DNA from: Streptomyces paradoxus
GTDB lineage: Bacteria; Actinomycetota; Actinomycetes; Streptomycetales; Streptomycetaceae
Direction: 5' to 3'
Assembly (NCBI RefSeq): GCF_014202475.1
Contig: NZ_JACHGV010000003.1
Coordinates: 958,379 to 1,022,378, forward strand
DNA: 64,000 nucleotides
The notes beneath the pieces were generated by a model. The model was given only the letters and a program-made list of their open reading frames with translations, had not been told where the DNA came from and ran no database searches. Shown here one piece after another: positions 43,967 to 53,286 of the stretch. The translations under genes were made by a program, and so were the position numbers. Within the stretch, counting starts at the first letter, position 1. Each line of letters starts with the position of its first letter.

Positions 43967-44404
43967 GTGAACGGCAAGCTCAACGGGCATATGCGCGAGC
44001 GTCTTCTCGCGCCGAACTTCTGGCATCTCGCGACCGTGGGGGCGGACGGGGCGCCTCAGGTGTCGCCCATGTGGGCGGACATCGAAGGGGAGTACGTCAT
44101 GGTCAACACCTCCATGGGGCGGGTGAAGGAGGAGAATCTGCGGCGCAATCCGTACGTTTCGCTGTCGCACCACGACCCCGCGAACCCCTATGACCGCGCC
44201 GAGATCCGCGGGAAGGTCGTGCGGTTCGTGGAGGGGGAGGCCGCGGAGCGGTCGATGGACCGCCTGGCGCGGAAGTACCTCGGCGAGGACCGCTACCCGT
44301 GGCTGCTGCCGGGAGAGCGCCGGGTGATGCTGCTGATCGAGCCGACGCGGGTGCGGCGGCTGGACGGGGTCGAGCCGTTCCGGGCGGGCGTGATCGGTGG
44401 CTGA
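43967..44404 (+). CDS. PPOX-class F420-dependent oxidoreductase
   Basis: A 145-residue split-barrel flavin/deazaflavin enzyme. Family features are LLAPNFWHLATVGADGAPQVSPMWADIEG, MVNTSMGRVKEENLRRNPYVSLS, AEIRGKVVRFVEG and the C-terminal RVMLLIEPTRVRRLDG. Actinobacterial members of this length usually bind coenzyme F420, and the natural substrate is unknown. It starts at the GTG at 43967 with AAAGGCGG upstream. It stands alone on the + strand and ends 7 nt from a convergent response regulator. Confidence 0.85.
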   Translation: MNGKLNGHMRERLLAPNFWHLATVGADGAPQVSPMWADIEGEYVMVNTSMGRVKEENLRRNPYVSLSHHDPANPYDRAEIRGKVVRFVEGEAAERSMDRLARKYLGEDRYPWLLPGERRVMLLIEPTRVRRLDGVEPFRAGVIGG

Positions 44405-44411
44405 TGGACCG

Positions 44412-45101
44412 TCACTGGCCCGTGACCCAGCGGTACTGCAACTCCGGGCGCCCCACCGTGCCGTACTGCGGGCGGCGCGCCGCGCGGCCGGCGTCGACCA
44501 GGTGCTCCAGGTAACGGCGGGCCGTGATGCGGGAGATGCCCACGCTCTCCGCGACTCCGGCGGCCGTGAGGCCCTCCGCACTGTCCCGCAGGGCGATCGT
44601 CACCCGCTCCAGCGTCGGCGCGCTCAGACCCTTGGGCAGCGCGGCCGGGCCCGGTGCGCGCAGGGCCGCGAGCGCCCGGTCCACCTCGTCCTGGCCGCTC
44701 GCCTCGCCGACCGCCGCGTGGAACTCGGCGTAGCGCACGAGGCGGTCGCGCAGGGTCGCGAAGGTGAAAGGCTTCAGGACGTACTGGACGACCCCGAGCG
44801 AGACGCCCTCGCGGACGACGGCCAGATCGCGCGCCGACGTCACCGCTATCACGTCCGCGTGGTGACCGGCCGCCCGCAGCGACCGGGCCAGGTGCAGCCC
44901 GTGCCCGTCCGGCAGGTGCAGATCGAGCAGGAGCAGGTCCACCGGCGTGCGGTCCAGGGCCCGGCGGGCCTCGGCACCCGTGTGCGCCTTGCCCACGGCC
45001 ACGAAGCCGGGCACCCGGCCGACGTACAGGACGTGGGCGTCGGCGGCGACCGGGTCGTCCTCCACCACCAGGACGCGGATGGCCTTCTCGCTGCTCGTCA
45101 T
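44412..45101 (-). CDS. Response regulator of the DcuR/CitB type
   Basis: A 229-residue regulator. The receiver domain has ED at 14-15, phosphoacceptor D60 in LLLLDLHLPDG, and K in VQYVLKPFTF. The C-terminal domain is a winged helix of the CitB/DctR kind (LTAAGVAESVGISRITARRYLEHLVDAGRA). Such regulators answer to extracellular C4-dicarboxylates or citrate and switch on their uptake genes. Its ATG overlaps the stop of the kinase gene before it (ATGA). The transporter at 46949, divergent from the kinase, is the likely target. Confidence 0.92.
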   Translation of the reverse strand: MTSSEKAIRVLVVEDDPVAADAHVLYVGRVPGFVAVGKAHTGAEARRALDRTPVDLLLLDLHLPDGHGLHLARSLRAAGHHADVIAVTSARDLAVVREGVSLGVVQYVLKPFTFATLRDRLVRYAEFHAAVGEASGQDEVDRALAALRAPGPAALPKGLSAPTLERVTIALRDSAEGLTAAGVAESVGISRITARRYLEHLVDAGRAARRPQYGTVGRPELQYRWVTGQ

Positions 45102-46768
45102 GCGTCGCCTCCAGCGCCTCTGGCCGCCGTGACCTGGAAGGTCACGTCCTCGGCCGCCGTCCCGGACTCCCGCAACGGCAGCCGGACCTCGAACTCCGCC
45201 CCGCCCCCGTTGGCCTCCGCCACGGTCAGGGAGCCTCCGTGCCGCTGGCTCGTCTGCCGTACGAGTGCCAGTCCGAGGCCCCGGCCGCCCGGGCCCGCCG
45301 GCTTCGTGGAGAAGCCGCGCTGGAAGACGGCCTCGGCGTGCTCCGGGTCCACGCCCGGGCCCGTGTCCGAGACCCGCAGCACCAGCTCCGGGGCATCGTC
45401 GGAGCCCTGGGTGTAGGCCGCCACCGTCACCCGTGCCCCCACGCTGCCCTGCGCCGCGTCCACGGCGTTGTCGATCAGGTTGCCGAGGATGGTCACCAGA
45501 TCCCGCGACGGCAGCGTCTCGGGCAGCAGGCCGTCGTCCAGGCTGCTGTCCTCCGAGACCATCAGCTCCACGCCCCGCTCGTTCGCCTGGGCCGTCTTGC
45601 CCAGCAGCAGGGCCGCCAGCACCGGCTCGCTCACCGCCGCCACGACCTGGTCCGTCAGCGCCTGCGCCAGCTCCAGTTCGGCCGTCGCGAACTCCACCGC
45701 TTCCTCCGACCGGCCCAGCTCGATCAGCGAGACGACCGTGTGCAGCCGGTTCGCCGCCTCGTGCGCCTGTGAGCGCAGCGCCTGTGTGAAGCCCCGCTCG
45801 GAGTCCAACTCGCCCATCAACGACTGGAGTTCGGTGACATCGCGCAGGGTGACGACCGTACCGCGCCGCTCGCCGCCCGACACCGGCGAGGTGTTGATCA
45901 CCAGGACCCGGGACGCCGTCAGATGCACCTCGTCCACCCGCGGCTCCGACGCCAGCAGGGCACCCGTCAGCGGGGCCGGCAGCCCCAGCTCCGCCACCGA
46001 CCTGCCCACCACGTCCCCGGCCACGCCGAGCAATTCGCGCCCTCCGTCGTTGATCAGCGCCACACGGTACTGCCCGTCCAGCATCAGCAGTCCCTCGCGC
46101 ACGGCGTGCAGGGCGGCCTGGTGGTAGTCGTGCATCCGGCTCAGTTCAGCGGCGTTCATGCCGTGGGTGTGGCGGCGCAGCCGGGCGTTGATGACGTACG
46201 TGCCGACCGCGCCCAGCACCAGCGCACCGGCCGCGACGCCCAGCAGAGCCGTCAGCTGGCCCTGCACCCGCTGGGTGATCTCCTCGACCCGGATGCCCGC
46301 GCTGACCAGGCCGACCACCCGAGGGCCGTCCTGGATCGGGGTGACCGCGCGGACCGACGGGCCCAGCGTGCCCGTGTAGGTCTCGGTGAACGTCTGGCCG
46401 CGCAGCGCCTTCTCGGTGTGGCCCCGGAAGGTCTGGCCGATCTGGTCCGGGTCGGGATGCGTCCAGCGGATGCCCCGCGGATCCATGATCGTGATGAAGT
46501 CGACCTCGGTGTCCCGCATCACCTTCAGCGCGTACGGCTGGAGCTCCGCCGACGGATCCGCGGTGCGGGTCGCCGCCAGCACGGACGGGGAATCCGCGAC
46601 GGACCGCGCCACCGCCCTGGCCTGGCGCGTCGCGGCCTCCTCGGCCTGGCTGCGGTCGCTCACGTAGGAGAACAGTGCGTATCCGGCCACGACGACCGCT
46701 ATCAGGACGGCCTGCATGGCGAAGAGCTGGCCCGCCAGACTGCGGGGGCCGGGGACGGAGAGACGCAT
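45098..46768 (-). CDS. Sensor histidine kinase of the DcuS/CitA type
   Basis: A 556-residue kinase. Two spans (about residues 17-37 and 185-207) enclose a periplasm-facing PAS-like sensor with VDFITIMDPRGIRWTHPDPDQIGQTF, the signature of C4-dicarboxylate/citrate sensors. A cytoplasmic PAS domain (about 230-325) leads to the H-box RSQAHEAANRLHTV, whose QxHE His is the phosphoacceptor in this subfamily, and to ATPase boxes GNLIDNAVDAAQG, DTGPGVDP and GGRGLGLALV. The ATG at 46768 lies divergent from the transporter gene. The ligand is inferred from family and neighbourhood. Confidence 0.93.
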   Translation of the reverse strand: MRLSVPGPRSLAGQLFAMQAVLIAVVVAGYALFSYVSDRSQAEEAATRQARAVARSVADSPSVLAATRTADPSAELQPYALKVMRDTEVDFITIMDPRGIRWTHPDPDQIGQTFRGHTEKALRGQTFTETYTGTLGPSVRAVTPIQDGPRVVGLVSAGIRVEEITQRVQGQLTALLGVAAGALVLGAVGTYVINARLRRHTHGMNAAELSRMHDYHQAALHAVREGLLMLDGQYRVALINDGGRELLGVAGDVVGRSVAELGLPAPLTGALLASEPRVDEVHLTASRVLVINTSPVSGGERRGTVVTLRDVTELQSLMGELDSERGFTQALRSQAHEAANRLHTVVSLIELGRSEEAVEFATAELELAQALTDQVVAAVSEPVLAALLLGKTAQANERGVELMVSEDSSLDDGLLPETLPSRDLVTILGNLIDNAVDAAQGSVGARVTVAAYTQGSDDAPELVLRVSDTGPGVDPEHAEAVFQRGFSTKPAGPGGRGLGLALVRQTSQRHGGSLTVAEANGGGAEFEVRLPLRESGTAAEDVTFQVTAARGAGGDA

Positions 46769-46948
46769 GCCGTCAGTCTGCCTCGTGGCTGATTGTGAAC
46801 TAAATGAACGGAAGGGTGACCGCGCTCACAGAGCAGGACATAGTCACGGCATTCCCCATAACGCATCTCCGGGAGCTCCCCGCTCCCTTTTCCCCCGGAC
46901 GTGAGCCGCACGCCGGTGATGCCGACGACGTCGTCAAGGAGGGCCGCC

Positions 46949-48340
46949 GTGACCAGCGCAGCCGATACGGCACCTGCCGCACCCAAGGCCAAGCGGGACC
47001 GCACGCACTATCTCTACATCGCGGTGATCATCGCGGTCGCCGCCGGTATCGCGGTGGGCCTGGCCGCACCCGACTTCGCGGTCGGGCTGAAGCCCATCGG
47101 AACCGGCTTCGTGGCCCTGATCAAGATGATGATCTCGCCGATCATCTTCTGCACGATCGTGCTGGGCATCGGCTCGGTGCGCAAGGCCGCCAAGGTCGGT
47201 GCCGTCGGCGGTATCGCCCTGAGCTACTTCATGGTGATGTCGCTGGTCGCGCTGGGCATCGGCCTGGTCGTCGGCAACATCCTGGAGCCGGGCACCGGGC
47301 TCGCGGTGACCGACGCGGTCAAGGACGCCGGTCACGCGCAGGTCGACGCCGAGGCCAAGGACACCACGGAGTTCCTGCTCGGGATCATCCCGACCACGAT
47401 CGTCTCGGCCTTCACCAACGAGTCGGTTCTCCAGACGCTGCTGATCGCCCTCCTCGCGGGCTTCGCGCTCCAGGGCATGGGCTCGGCCGGCCAGCCGATC
47501 CTGCGCGGCATCGAGCACATCCAGCGGCTCGTCTTCCGCATTCTCGCCATGGTGATGTGGGCCGCCCCGATCGGTGCCTTCGGCGCCATCGCCGCCGTCA
47601 CCGGTTCCGCCGGCCTCGACGCGCTCAAGAGCCTCGCCGTGCTGATGCTCGGCTTCTACGTCACCTGCTTCCTCTTCGTCTTCATCGTGCTCGGCATCCT
47701 GCTGCGCGTCGTCTCCGGCCTGAACGTCTTCACGCTGTTCAAGTACCTGGGCCGTGAGTTCCTGCTGATCCTGTCCACCTCCTCCTCCGAGTCCGCGCTG
47801 CCGCGGCTCATCGCGAAGATGGAGCACCTGGGCGTCAGCAAGCCGGTGGTCGGCATCACCGTCCCGACCGGCTACTCCTTCAACCTCGACGGCACCATGA
47901 TCTACATGACCATGGCCTCGCTGTTCATCGCCGACGCCCTGGGCACCCCGATGTCCATCGGCGAGCAGATCCCGCTGCTCCTCTTCCTGCTGGTCGCCTC
48001 CAAGGGCGCCGCCGGTGTCACCGGCGCCGGTCTCGCGACCCTGGCCGGTGGTCTGCAGTCGCACAAGCCGGCCCTGGTGGACGGCATCGGCCTCATCGTC
48101 GGCATCGACCGCTTCATGAGCGAGGCCCGCGCCCTGACCAACTTCGCCGGCAACGCCGTGGCCACCGTGCTGATCGGCACCTGGACGAAGGAGATCGACA
48201 AGGAGCGGGTCAACCAGGTCCTCGCCGGTCAGCTGCCCTTCGACGAGAAGACGCTGCTCGACGACGGCCACGGCGGCCCGGCCGACGACCACGTCGAGGT
48301 GCCCGAGCAGGGCGGCGAGAAGGAGCTGGCGAAGGCCTGA
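46949..48340 (+). CDS. dctA: Dicarboxylate:cation symporter (DctA family)
   Basis: A 463-residue DAACS transporter, probably for succinate, fumarate or malate. Characteristic parts are PIGTGFVALIKMMISPIIFCTIVLGI, the serine-rich hairpin LSTSSSESALPRLI, VPTGYSFNLDGTMIYMTMA and the end VATVLIGTWTKEID. About eight spans and two re-entrant loops are expected. I chose the GTG at 46949 because AAGGAGGG stands just before it. The frame is open upstream to 46901 without similarity. It is divergent from the DcuS/DcuR-like pair, which probably controls it. Confidence 0.93.
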   Translation: MTSAADTAPAAPKAKRDRTHYLYIAVIIAVAAGIAVGLAAPDFAVGLKPIGTGFVALIKMMISPIIFCTIVLGIGSVRKAAKVGAVGGIALSYFMVMSLVALGIGLVVGNILEPGTGLAVTDAVKDAGHAQVDAEAKDTTEFLLGIIPTTIVSAFTNESVLQTLLIALLAGFALQGMGSAGQPILRGIEHIQRLVFRILAMVMWAAPIGAFGAIAAVTGSAGLDALKSLAVLMLGFYVTCFLFVFIVLGILLRVVSGLNVFTLFKYLGREFLLILSTSSSESALPRLIAKMEHLGVSKPVVGITVPTGYSFNLDGTMIYMTMASLFIADALGTPMSIGEQIPLLLFLLVASKGAAGVTGAGLATLAGGLQSHKPALVDGIGLIVGIDRFMSEARALTNFAGNAVATVLIGTWTKEIDKERVNQVLAGQLPFDEKTLLDDGHGGPADDHVEVPEQGGEKELAKA

Positions 48341-48362
48341 GAGCCGCGCCGCCCCCGAGAAT

Positions 48363-48401
48363 CCGGGCGGCTGGGTGTCCCCCCGTCGCTCAGCCGCCCG
48401 G
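48363..48401. terminator. Terminator between symporter and tetR
   Basis: An 11-bp perfect stem, CCGGGCGGCTG (48363-48373) with CAGCCGCCCGG (48391-48401), and a 17-nt loop lie between convergent genes. Confidence 0.75.
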
Positions 48402-48419
48402 TCCAACCGTAAGAGAAGA

Positions 48420-49034
48420 TCAGTCGTTCAGCTTCGCCACCAGCTCGGTGGCATCAGAGGCGGGCACGCCCGCCGCGGTCAGGATGGTGACCGCGGCGCA
48501 GCGGCCCGCCTCTCGCGCTGCCACCAGCCCGTCGTTCACCGCCTCCATCAGCGCGACCAGCATCTGCTCCTGTACGTACGCCAGGGCCGGCGCGGGCAGC
48601 GGTGAGCTGAAGACGCCCTGGTCGAGGCCGTTTTGGAGCACCCCGGTGGCGGCCTCCCGGACGGGGGCGAGGCGTTCCCGGATGCCCTGCATGGTGACCG
48701 TGCGCTGGGCGAGCGCGATCAGCAGCCGGTAGCGGTCGGCGAGCTCCCACACCGCCAGCACCGAGCGCGCCACCGCCTCCGCCGGATCCCGCACGCCCGC
48801 ACGGCCCGCCGCGTGCGCGGCCGACAGGGCCTGAACCGCCTCGTCGACGAGCGTGCTGATCAGCGCCTCGCGGCTCGGGAAGTGCCCGTACACCGTCCGC
48901 CGTACGACGCCCGCGGCCCGGGCGATCTGGTCCATGGACGCGTCGGGGTCACGCAGCAGCTCGGCGAGGGCGACGTCGAGGATGCGGCGGCGGTTGGCGT
49001 CGGCGCGGCTGGTTCCCGTGGTCATGGTCGTCAT
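48420..49034 (-). CDS. TetR-family repressor of the divergent MFS gene
   Basis: A 204-residue regulator, MTTMTTGTSRADANRRRILDVALAELL. The DNA-binding unit is ASMDQIARAAGVVRRTVYGHFPSREALISTLVDEAV. The ATG at 49034 is preceded by GGAAGGGG. A second Met three codons in is less well placed. The ligand domain is all-helical and of ordinary length. It is divergent from a 14-span efflux transporter with 109 nt between that contain three related palindromes, so it almost certainly represses the pair and is released by a transported compound. The inducer is unknown. Confidence 0.92.
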   Translation of the reverse strand: MTTMTTGTSRADANRRRILDVALAELLRDPDASMDQIARAAGVVRRTVYGHFPSREALISTLVDEAVQALSAAHAAGRAGVRDPAEAVARSVLAVWELADRYRLLIALAQRTVTMQGIRERLAPVREAATGVLQNGLDQGVFSSPLPAPALAYVQEQMLVALMEAVNDGLVAAREAGRCAAVTILTAAGVPASDATELVAKLND

Positions 49035-49054
49035 TGTGCCCCTTCCCTCATCGA

Positions 49055-49117
49055 GTTGCACAGTGCTGTGCAACGGCGTAGATTGCACAGCGTTGTGTAA
49101 ATGCACACCCATGTGCA
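49055..49117. promoter_or_regulatory. Three-part TetR operator between tetR and MFS gene
   Basis: Site 1 is GTTGCACAG-tg-CTGTGCAAC (49055-49074, perfect). Site 2 is TTGCACAG-cg-TTGTGTAA (49083-49100, 6 of 8 symmetric). Site 3 is TGCACA-n4-TGTGCA (49102-49117). All share the TGCACA core. They fill most of the divergent promoter, which supports cooperative repression of both genes. Confidence 0.85.
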
Positions 49118-49143
49118 AATCAGCGAGGAAGGCTACCCCTGCG

Positions 49144-50817
49144 ATGCGACTCGTCATGAACGAACCGGCCGAGAGGATGGACCGCCCCTACGCACGCCGC
49201 TGGTGGGCGCTCCTCGTGCTCTGCCTCAGCCTGCTGATCATCGTGATGGCCAACACCGCCCTCACCGTCGCCGCGCCCGCCATGACCGAGGACCTCGGTC
49301 TGACCAGCGCCGACCTGCAGTGGGTGATCGACGGCTACACCGTTCCCTACGCCGCGCTGATGCTGCTGCTCGGCGCGATAGGCGACAAGTACAGCCGCCG
49401 GGGCGCGCTCGTCCTCGGGCTGGTCGTCTTCGCGGGCGGCTCCGTCTTCGGCTACCTCGCCGACAGCGCGACGACGGTCATCGCCGCACGGGCCGTGATG
49501 GGCGCCGGCGCCGCGATGATCATGCCCGCCACGCTGTCCCTGCTCGCCGCGACCTTCCCGCGCGCCGAACGCGCCAAGGCCATCACCCTGTGGACCGCCA
49601 CGGCCGGGCTCGCCATCGCGGCCGGACCGCTGGTCGCCGGGGCGCTGCTGGAGAACCACGGCTGGTCCTCGACGTTCCTCATCAACGTCCCCGTCGCGCT
49701 CCTGGGCCTCGTCGGCGCCCTCGTCCTCGTGCCCCCGTCCAAGGCCGCGGACCGCGGGCGCATCGACTACGGCGGTGGACTGCTCTCGGTGGTGTGGATC
49801 GCCGCGCTGGTCTACATGATCATCGAAGGGCCGCACTTCGGCTGGGGCGTCAAGGCCGTCACCGCGGCGGTCGTCGCCGGGGCCGGGCTCGCCGCCTTCG
49901 TCCTCTGGGAGCTGCGCCACCCGCGCCCGCTCCTCGACGTCCGCCGCTTCACCGACCGCGGCTTCGCCGGGTCCAACCTCGCCGTCGCCCTGTTCTTCCT
50001 GGCGGTCTTCGGCGCCTTCTACTACCTGACGCAGCACCTCCAGTTCGTCCTCGGCTACGACGCCCTGGACACGGGTCTGCGCATGCTGCCGCTGGCGGGC
50101 GCGGTGTTCGTGGGGGCGGCCCTCACCGGTCTCCTCACGCCCCGGGTCGGCATGAAGTGGACCGTCACGGCCGGCATGGTCGGCGGCACGGCGGCCCTGG
50201 CGCTGCTCACCCAGGTCGGCTCCGGTTCGTCGTACGGCGACTTCGTCGCGCCCCTGGTCGTCCTCGGCCTCTCGATCGGGCTCGCCCTGTCGCCCTGCAC
50301 GGACGCGATCATGGGGGCGTTCCCGGAGTCGGAGCTGGGCGTCGGCGGCGCGGTGAACGACACGTCGCTGGAGCTCGGCGGCTCGCTGGGCATCGCCATA
50401 CTCGGCTCGCTGCTGGCGACGTCCTACTCCGGCCACCTCTCGGACGCGACGGCCGGCAGCAAGCTCCCCGCCGACTCCCTGTCCACGGCCCAGGACTCCG
50501 TCGGCGCCGGGTACGCCGTCGCCCGGGGGATCGGCGACAAGGCCCGGCAGCTGACCGAGCAGGCCGCCCACACCGGCGACCTCCAGCAGGCGGAACGACT
50601 GCGCGCGCAGGCCGGGCAACTCGGCGACGGTGCCCGGCAGATGGCCGACGCGGTGGGGTCCGCCTTCTCCGACGCGGTCGCGCACACCAGCCTGATCGGC
50701 GCCGTGATCCTGGGCGTCGGCACGGTGGTGGTGGCACTGCTGCTGCCGGGCAGGGCGAAGGCGGTGGCCGAACCCGCCGGGGAGGACAGGGAACTGGAGT
50801 CCGCCGGGTCCCGCTGA
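49144..50817 (+). CDS. MFS drug-efflux transporter, DHA2 (14-span) type
   Basis: A 557-residue proton-coupled exporter. Motifs include the DHA2 pattern ALTVAAPAMTEDLGLTSADLQWVIDGYTVPYAALMLLLGAIGDKYSRR (motif A GDKYSRR) and AMIMPATLSLLAATFP, with motif C-like GLAIAAGPLVAGALLENHGW. About fourteen spans are evident. The last loop before the final span is unusually long and helical (about residues 440-515, with QLTEQAAHTGDLQQAERLRAQAGQL). The ATG at 49144 is 11 nt after a GAGGAAGG site, and an in-frame ATG at 49156 is possible. Controlled by the divergent TetR. The exported compound is unknown. Confidence 0.92.
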   Translation: MRLVMNEPAERMDRPYARRWWALLVLCLSLLIIVMANTALTVAAPAMTEDLGLTSADLQWVIDGYTVPYAALMLLLGAIGDKYSRRGALVLGLVVFAGGSVFGYLADSATTVIAARAVMGAGAAMIMPATLSLLAATFPRAERAKAITLWTATAGLAIAAGPLVAGALLENHGWSSTFLINVPVALLGLVGALVLVPPSKAADRGRIDYGGGLLSVVWIAALVYMIIEGPHFGWGVKAVTAAVVAGAGLAAFVLWELRHPRPLLDVRRFTDRGFAGSNLAVALFFLAVFGAFYYLTQHLQFVLGYDALDTGLRMLPLAGAVFVGAALTGLLTPRVGMKWTVTAGMVGGTAALALLTQVGSGSSYGDFVAPLVVLGLSIGLALSPCTDAIMGAFPESELGVGGAVNDTSLELGGSLGIAILGSLLATSYSGHLSDATAGSKLPADSLSTAQDSVGAGYAVARGIGDKARQLTEQAAHTGDLQQAERLRAQAGQLGDGARQMADAVGSAFSDAVAHTSLIGAVILGVGTVVVALLLPGRAKAVAEPAGEDRELESAGSR

Positions 50818-50889
50818 CACCGGTCGCGAGAGTGGCGCCACCGCCGAGGTGCGGCAGGCGCCGCGCGCACGTCGGCTCCGGGGTTCCCC

Positions 50890-51789
50890 CTAGGCGCGCA
50901 CCGGCTCCGCCGTCTCGTTCAGCCGGGTCAGTTCCTCCGCTGTGAGCAGCAGGTCCGCCGCGGCCGCCGAGTCCCTGATCGTCCGGGGCCGGCTCGCCCC
51001 CGGGATCGGGACGACCGCCGGGGACCGGGCCAGCAGCCAGGCCAGCCCGACCTGCTGGGGACTGACACCGCGCTCCGCCGCCACCGCGTGGAAGGGGGCG
51101 AAGCGCCGTTCCCCCTCCGTGCGCGAAGGCCCGTCCAGGGAACTGCGGGCCAGCCCGCCCAGCGGGCTCCACGGCAGGAACGCCAGCCCCAGTTCTTCGC
51201 ACAGCCGCAGCTCCGGCTCACTGTCCCGGACGGCGGGGGAGTACCGGTTCTGCACCGACACCAGCCGGTCGCCGAGGATCTGGTGCGCCCGGCGGATCTG
51301 GTTCGCGTCCGCGTTGGACACACCGGCCAGCCGGATCGTGCCCGCGTCGAGCAGCTCGAGCAGCGCCCCGACAGACTCCTCGAAGGGCACGGCGGGGTCG
51401 GGCTTGTGCAGCTGGTAGAGGCCGATCGCCTCCACGCCCAGCCGCTTGCGCGACGCCTCGGCGGCGGCCCTGAGGTGCCGGGGGTGGCCGTTCACCGTCC
51501 AGTCGCCGCCCGCCGGGCGGCCGCGGCCGCCCTTCGTCGCCACCAGGACGCCGGAGGTGTCACCGCCGTAGGCGGCCAGCGCACGGGCCACCAGACGCTC
51601 GTTGTGCCCGGGCTCCGCGCCCGGCAGGTGGTACGAGTCGGCCGTGTCCAGGAGGGTCACGCCCGCGTCGAGCGCGGCGTGCACGGTGGCCACGGCACGC
51701 TCCTCGTCCGGCCGGCCCTCGATGGACAACGGCATCGCGCCCAGCCCGACCGCACTCACCCGCAGTCCGCCAAGAGTTCGGTAGCGCAC
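50890..51789 (-). CDS. Aldo/keto reductase
   Basis: A 299-residue (alpha/beta)8 NADPH-dependent reductase. The catalytic tetrad can be placed: D and Y in LLDTADSYHLPG, K in VLVATKGGRG and H in IGLYQLHKPDP. The cofactor-binding end is PIPGASRPRTIRDSA. It starts at GTG 51789 (VRYRTLGGLRVSAVGLG), 1 nt after the stop of the epimerase gene, so the two are co-translated. The physiological substrate is unknown. Confidence 0.9.
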   Translation of the reverse strand: MRYRTLGGLRVSAVGLGAMPLSIEGRPDEERAVATVHAALDAGVTLLDTADSYHLPGAEPGHNERLVARALAAYGGDTSGVLVATKGGRGRPAGGDWTVNGHPRHLRAAAEASRKRLGVEAIGLYQLHKPDPAVPFEESVGALLELLDAGTIRLAGVSNADANQIRRAHQILGDRLVSVQNRYSPAVRDSEPELRLCEELGLAFLPWSPLGGLARSSLDGPSRTEGERRFAPFHAVAAERGVSPQQVGLAWLLARSPAVVPIPGASRPRTIRDSAAAADLLLTAEELTRLNETAEPVRA

Positions 51790-51790
51790 G

Positions 51791-52702
51791 TCAGTCGCCC
51801 TTCCCGAGCGTCTCGGCGACGGCACGCGGCAGCCACTGCCGGGCCTCGCTGAAGGTGAAGCCCAGCCGGGCGGCCCGGGCGTTGTCCATGCCGTAGAAGT
51901 GGCGGAAGGAGAACGGCGAGACCTCGCCGACCTCCACGGGCCGGAACTCGGCCCGGCCGCCCGGGACATGAGCGGCGACCGCCTCACACAGCTCCTCGGT
52001 GCTCAGCGCCCCGGAGGAGGCGGCGTTCACCGGCCCGGTGAAGTCCTCGCCCGCCGCCCAGGCCAGGAAGCGGGCGATCTCCTCGACGTAGACGTACGTG
52101 GCCGGCCGGTTCGCCGTCGGCACGGCGATCGGCTCGCCGGTGCGTATCCGCTCGGCGTAGTGGGTCAGCCGGCCCGTGAAGTCGTCGTCCCCGCCCAGCA
52201 CATGGGCCACACGCACCACTGTGGAGGCGAACCCCGGTCCGGCCGCGAGGACCGCCTCCGCCTGCCGCTTGCCCTCCCCGTAGTGGGCCTCCAGGAACGC
52301 GGGATCGTCCCAGGGCAGCGCGGCGTCGACGGGGACGGTGGACGGGTCGACGGCCTCTTCCCCCACCAGGGCGTCGGAGTCCTCGTACTCGTACACCTCG
52401 ACCGTGGAGGTCATCACATAGCGCCGGGTGCGTCCGGTGAAGACGCGGCGGGCGATCGCGGCCTGGCGCGGGGTGTAGCAGACCTGGTCGACGACGACGT
52501 CGAAGACGCGGGAGCCGAGCGCGTCGGTCAGTGACCGTTCGTCGTCCCGGTCGGCGCGCAGGTGCTCCACCCCGGCGGGCGGCGGGGAGGAACCCCGGTT
52601 CAGTACGGTGACACGGTGGCCTTCGGCGAGCAGCCGGGCGATGAGACGCTTTCCGACGTATCGATTGCCGCCGATGACCAGGACGTTCAGAGCCTTTTCC
52701 AT
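51791..52702 (-). CDS. NAD-dependent epimerase/dehydratase family protein
   Basis: A 303-residue extended short-chain dehydrogenase-like protein. The nucleotide-binding loop is VLVIGGNRYVGKRLIARLL. The tail of the Rossmann domain is VTVLNRGSSPP, and YGEGK (in EAHYGEGKRQAE) occupies the YxxxK catalytic position. The start is MEKALNVLVIGG at 52702. An ATG two codons earlier (52708) lies closer to the GGGAGA site and is also possible. It leads a two-gene unit with the aldo/keto reductase and is divergent from an Lrp regulator 45 nt away. The substrate is unknown, possibly a sugar or isoprenoid-type carbonyl. Confidence 0.88.
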   Translation of the reverse strand: MEKALNVLVIGGNRYVGKRLIARLLAEGHRVTVLNRGSSPPPAGVEHLRADRDDERSLTDALGSRVFDVVVDQVCYTPRQAAIARRVFTGRTRRYVMTSTVEVYEYEDSDALVGEEAVDPSTVPVDAALPWDDPAFLEAHYGEGKRQAEAVLAAGPGFASTVVRVAHVLGGDDDFTGRLTHYAERIRTGEPIAVPTANRPATYVYVEEIARFLAWAAGEDFTGPVNAASSGALSTEELCEAVAAHVPGGRAEFRPVEVGEVSPFSFRHFYGMDNARAARLGFTFSEARQWLPRAVAETLGKGD

Positions 52703-52747
52703 GGCCATAATTCTCCCGGCGTACATCCACGCTCTGAAGGGGGAACC

Positions 52748-53257
52748 ATGGGAGTTCAGGCCGCGGCACCGAAAGAACCACGGCATCTGCGGACCGCCGC
52801 CGACGAAACATCGGTGGCCTTCGACGCGCTGGACCGGCAGATCCTCCAGCTGCTCCAGACCGACGGCCGGATCAAGCTCAGCGAGCTGGGCCGACGGGTC
52901 CGGCTCAGCCCCGCGGCCGTCACCGAGCGGGTGCGGCGGCTGGAGGCGGCGGGCGTGATCAGCGGCTACGGCGCCCACGTCGTGCCGGCCCGGCTCGGCT
53001 ACGGCATCCAGGCGTTCATCCGCGTCAATCCGCACGGTGGTTACAACCTGAAGCATCCCAGGACCCTGGAACTGATCGGGCGTCCCGAGATCACCGAGGT
53101 GCACCACGTGGTCGGGGAGGACTGCTGGATCCTCAAGGTCGCCGTCCGGGACACCGTCCACCTGGAGGACGTCCTGGAGGCGGTCTCCGCGCTGGGCCGC
53201 ACCACGACGTCGATCGTGCTGACCTCGCCCGTGGAGCGGAAACCGCTGTTGCCTTGA
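52748..53257 (+). CDS. Lrp/AsnC-family transcriptional regulator
   Basis: A 169-residue regulator. After a polar N-terminus the helix-turn-helix is FDALDRQILQLLQTDGRIKLSELGRRVRLSPAAVTERVRRLEAAGVI. The RAM ligand domain follows (YGIQAFIRVNPHGGYNL, TEVHHVVGEDCWILKVAVRD). The family assembles into octamers and often senses amino acids. AAGGGGGA precedes the ATG at 52748. Only 45 nt separate it from the divergent epimerase, which makes that gene pair its most probable target. Confidence 0.92.
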   Translation: MGVQAAAPKEPRHLRTAADETSVAFDALDRQILQLLQTDGRIKLSELGRRVRLSPAAVTERVRRLEAAGVISGYGAHVVPARLGYGIQAFIRVNPHGGYNLKHPRTLELIGRPEITEVHHVVGEDCWILKVAVRDTVHLEDVLEAVSALGRTTTSIVLTSPVERKPLLP

Positions 53258-53286
53258 CGCCGGGGTCAAGGATTACGTTCGAGCGC

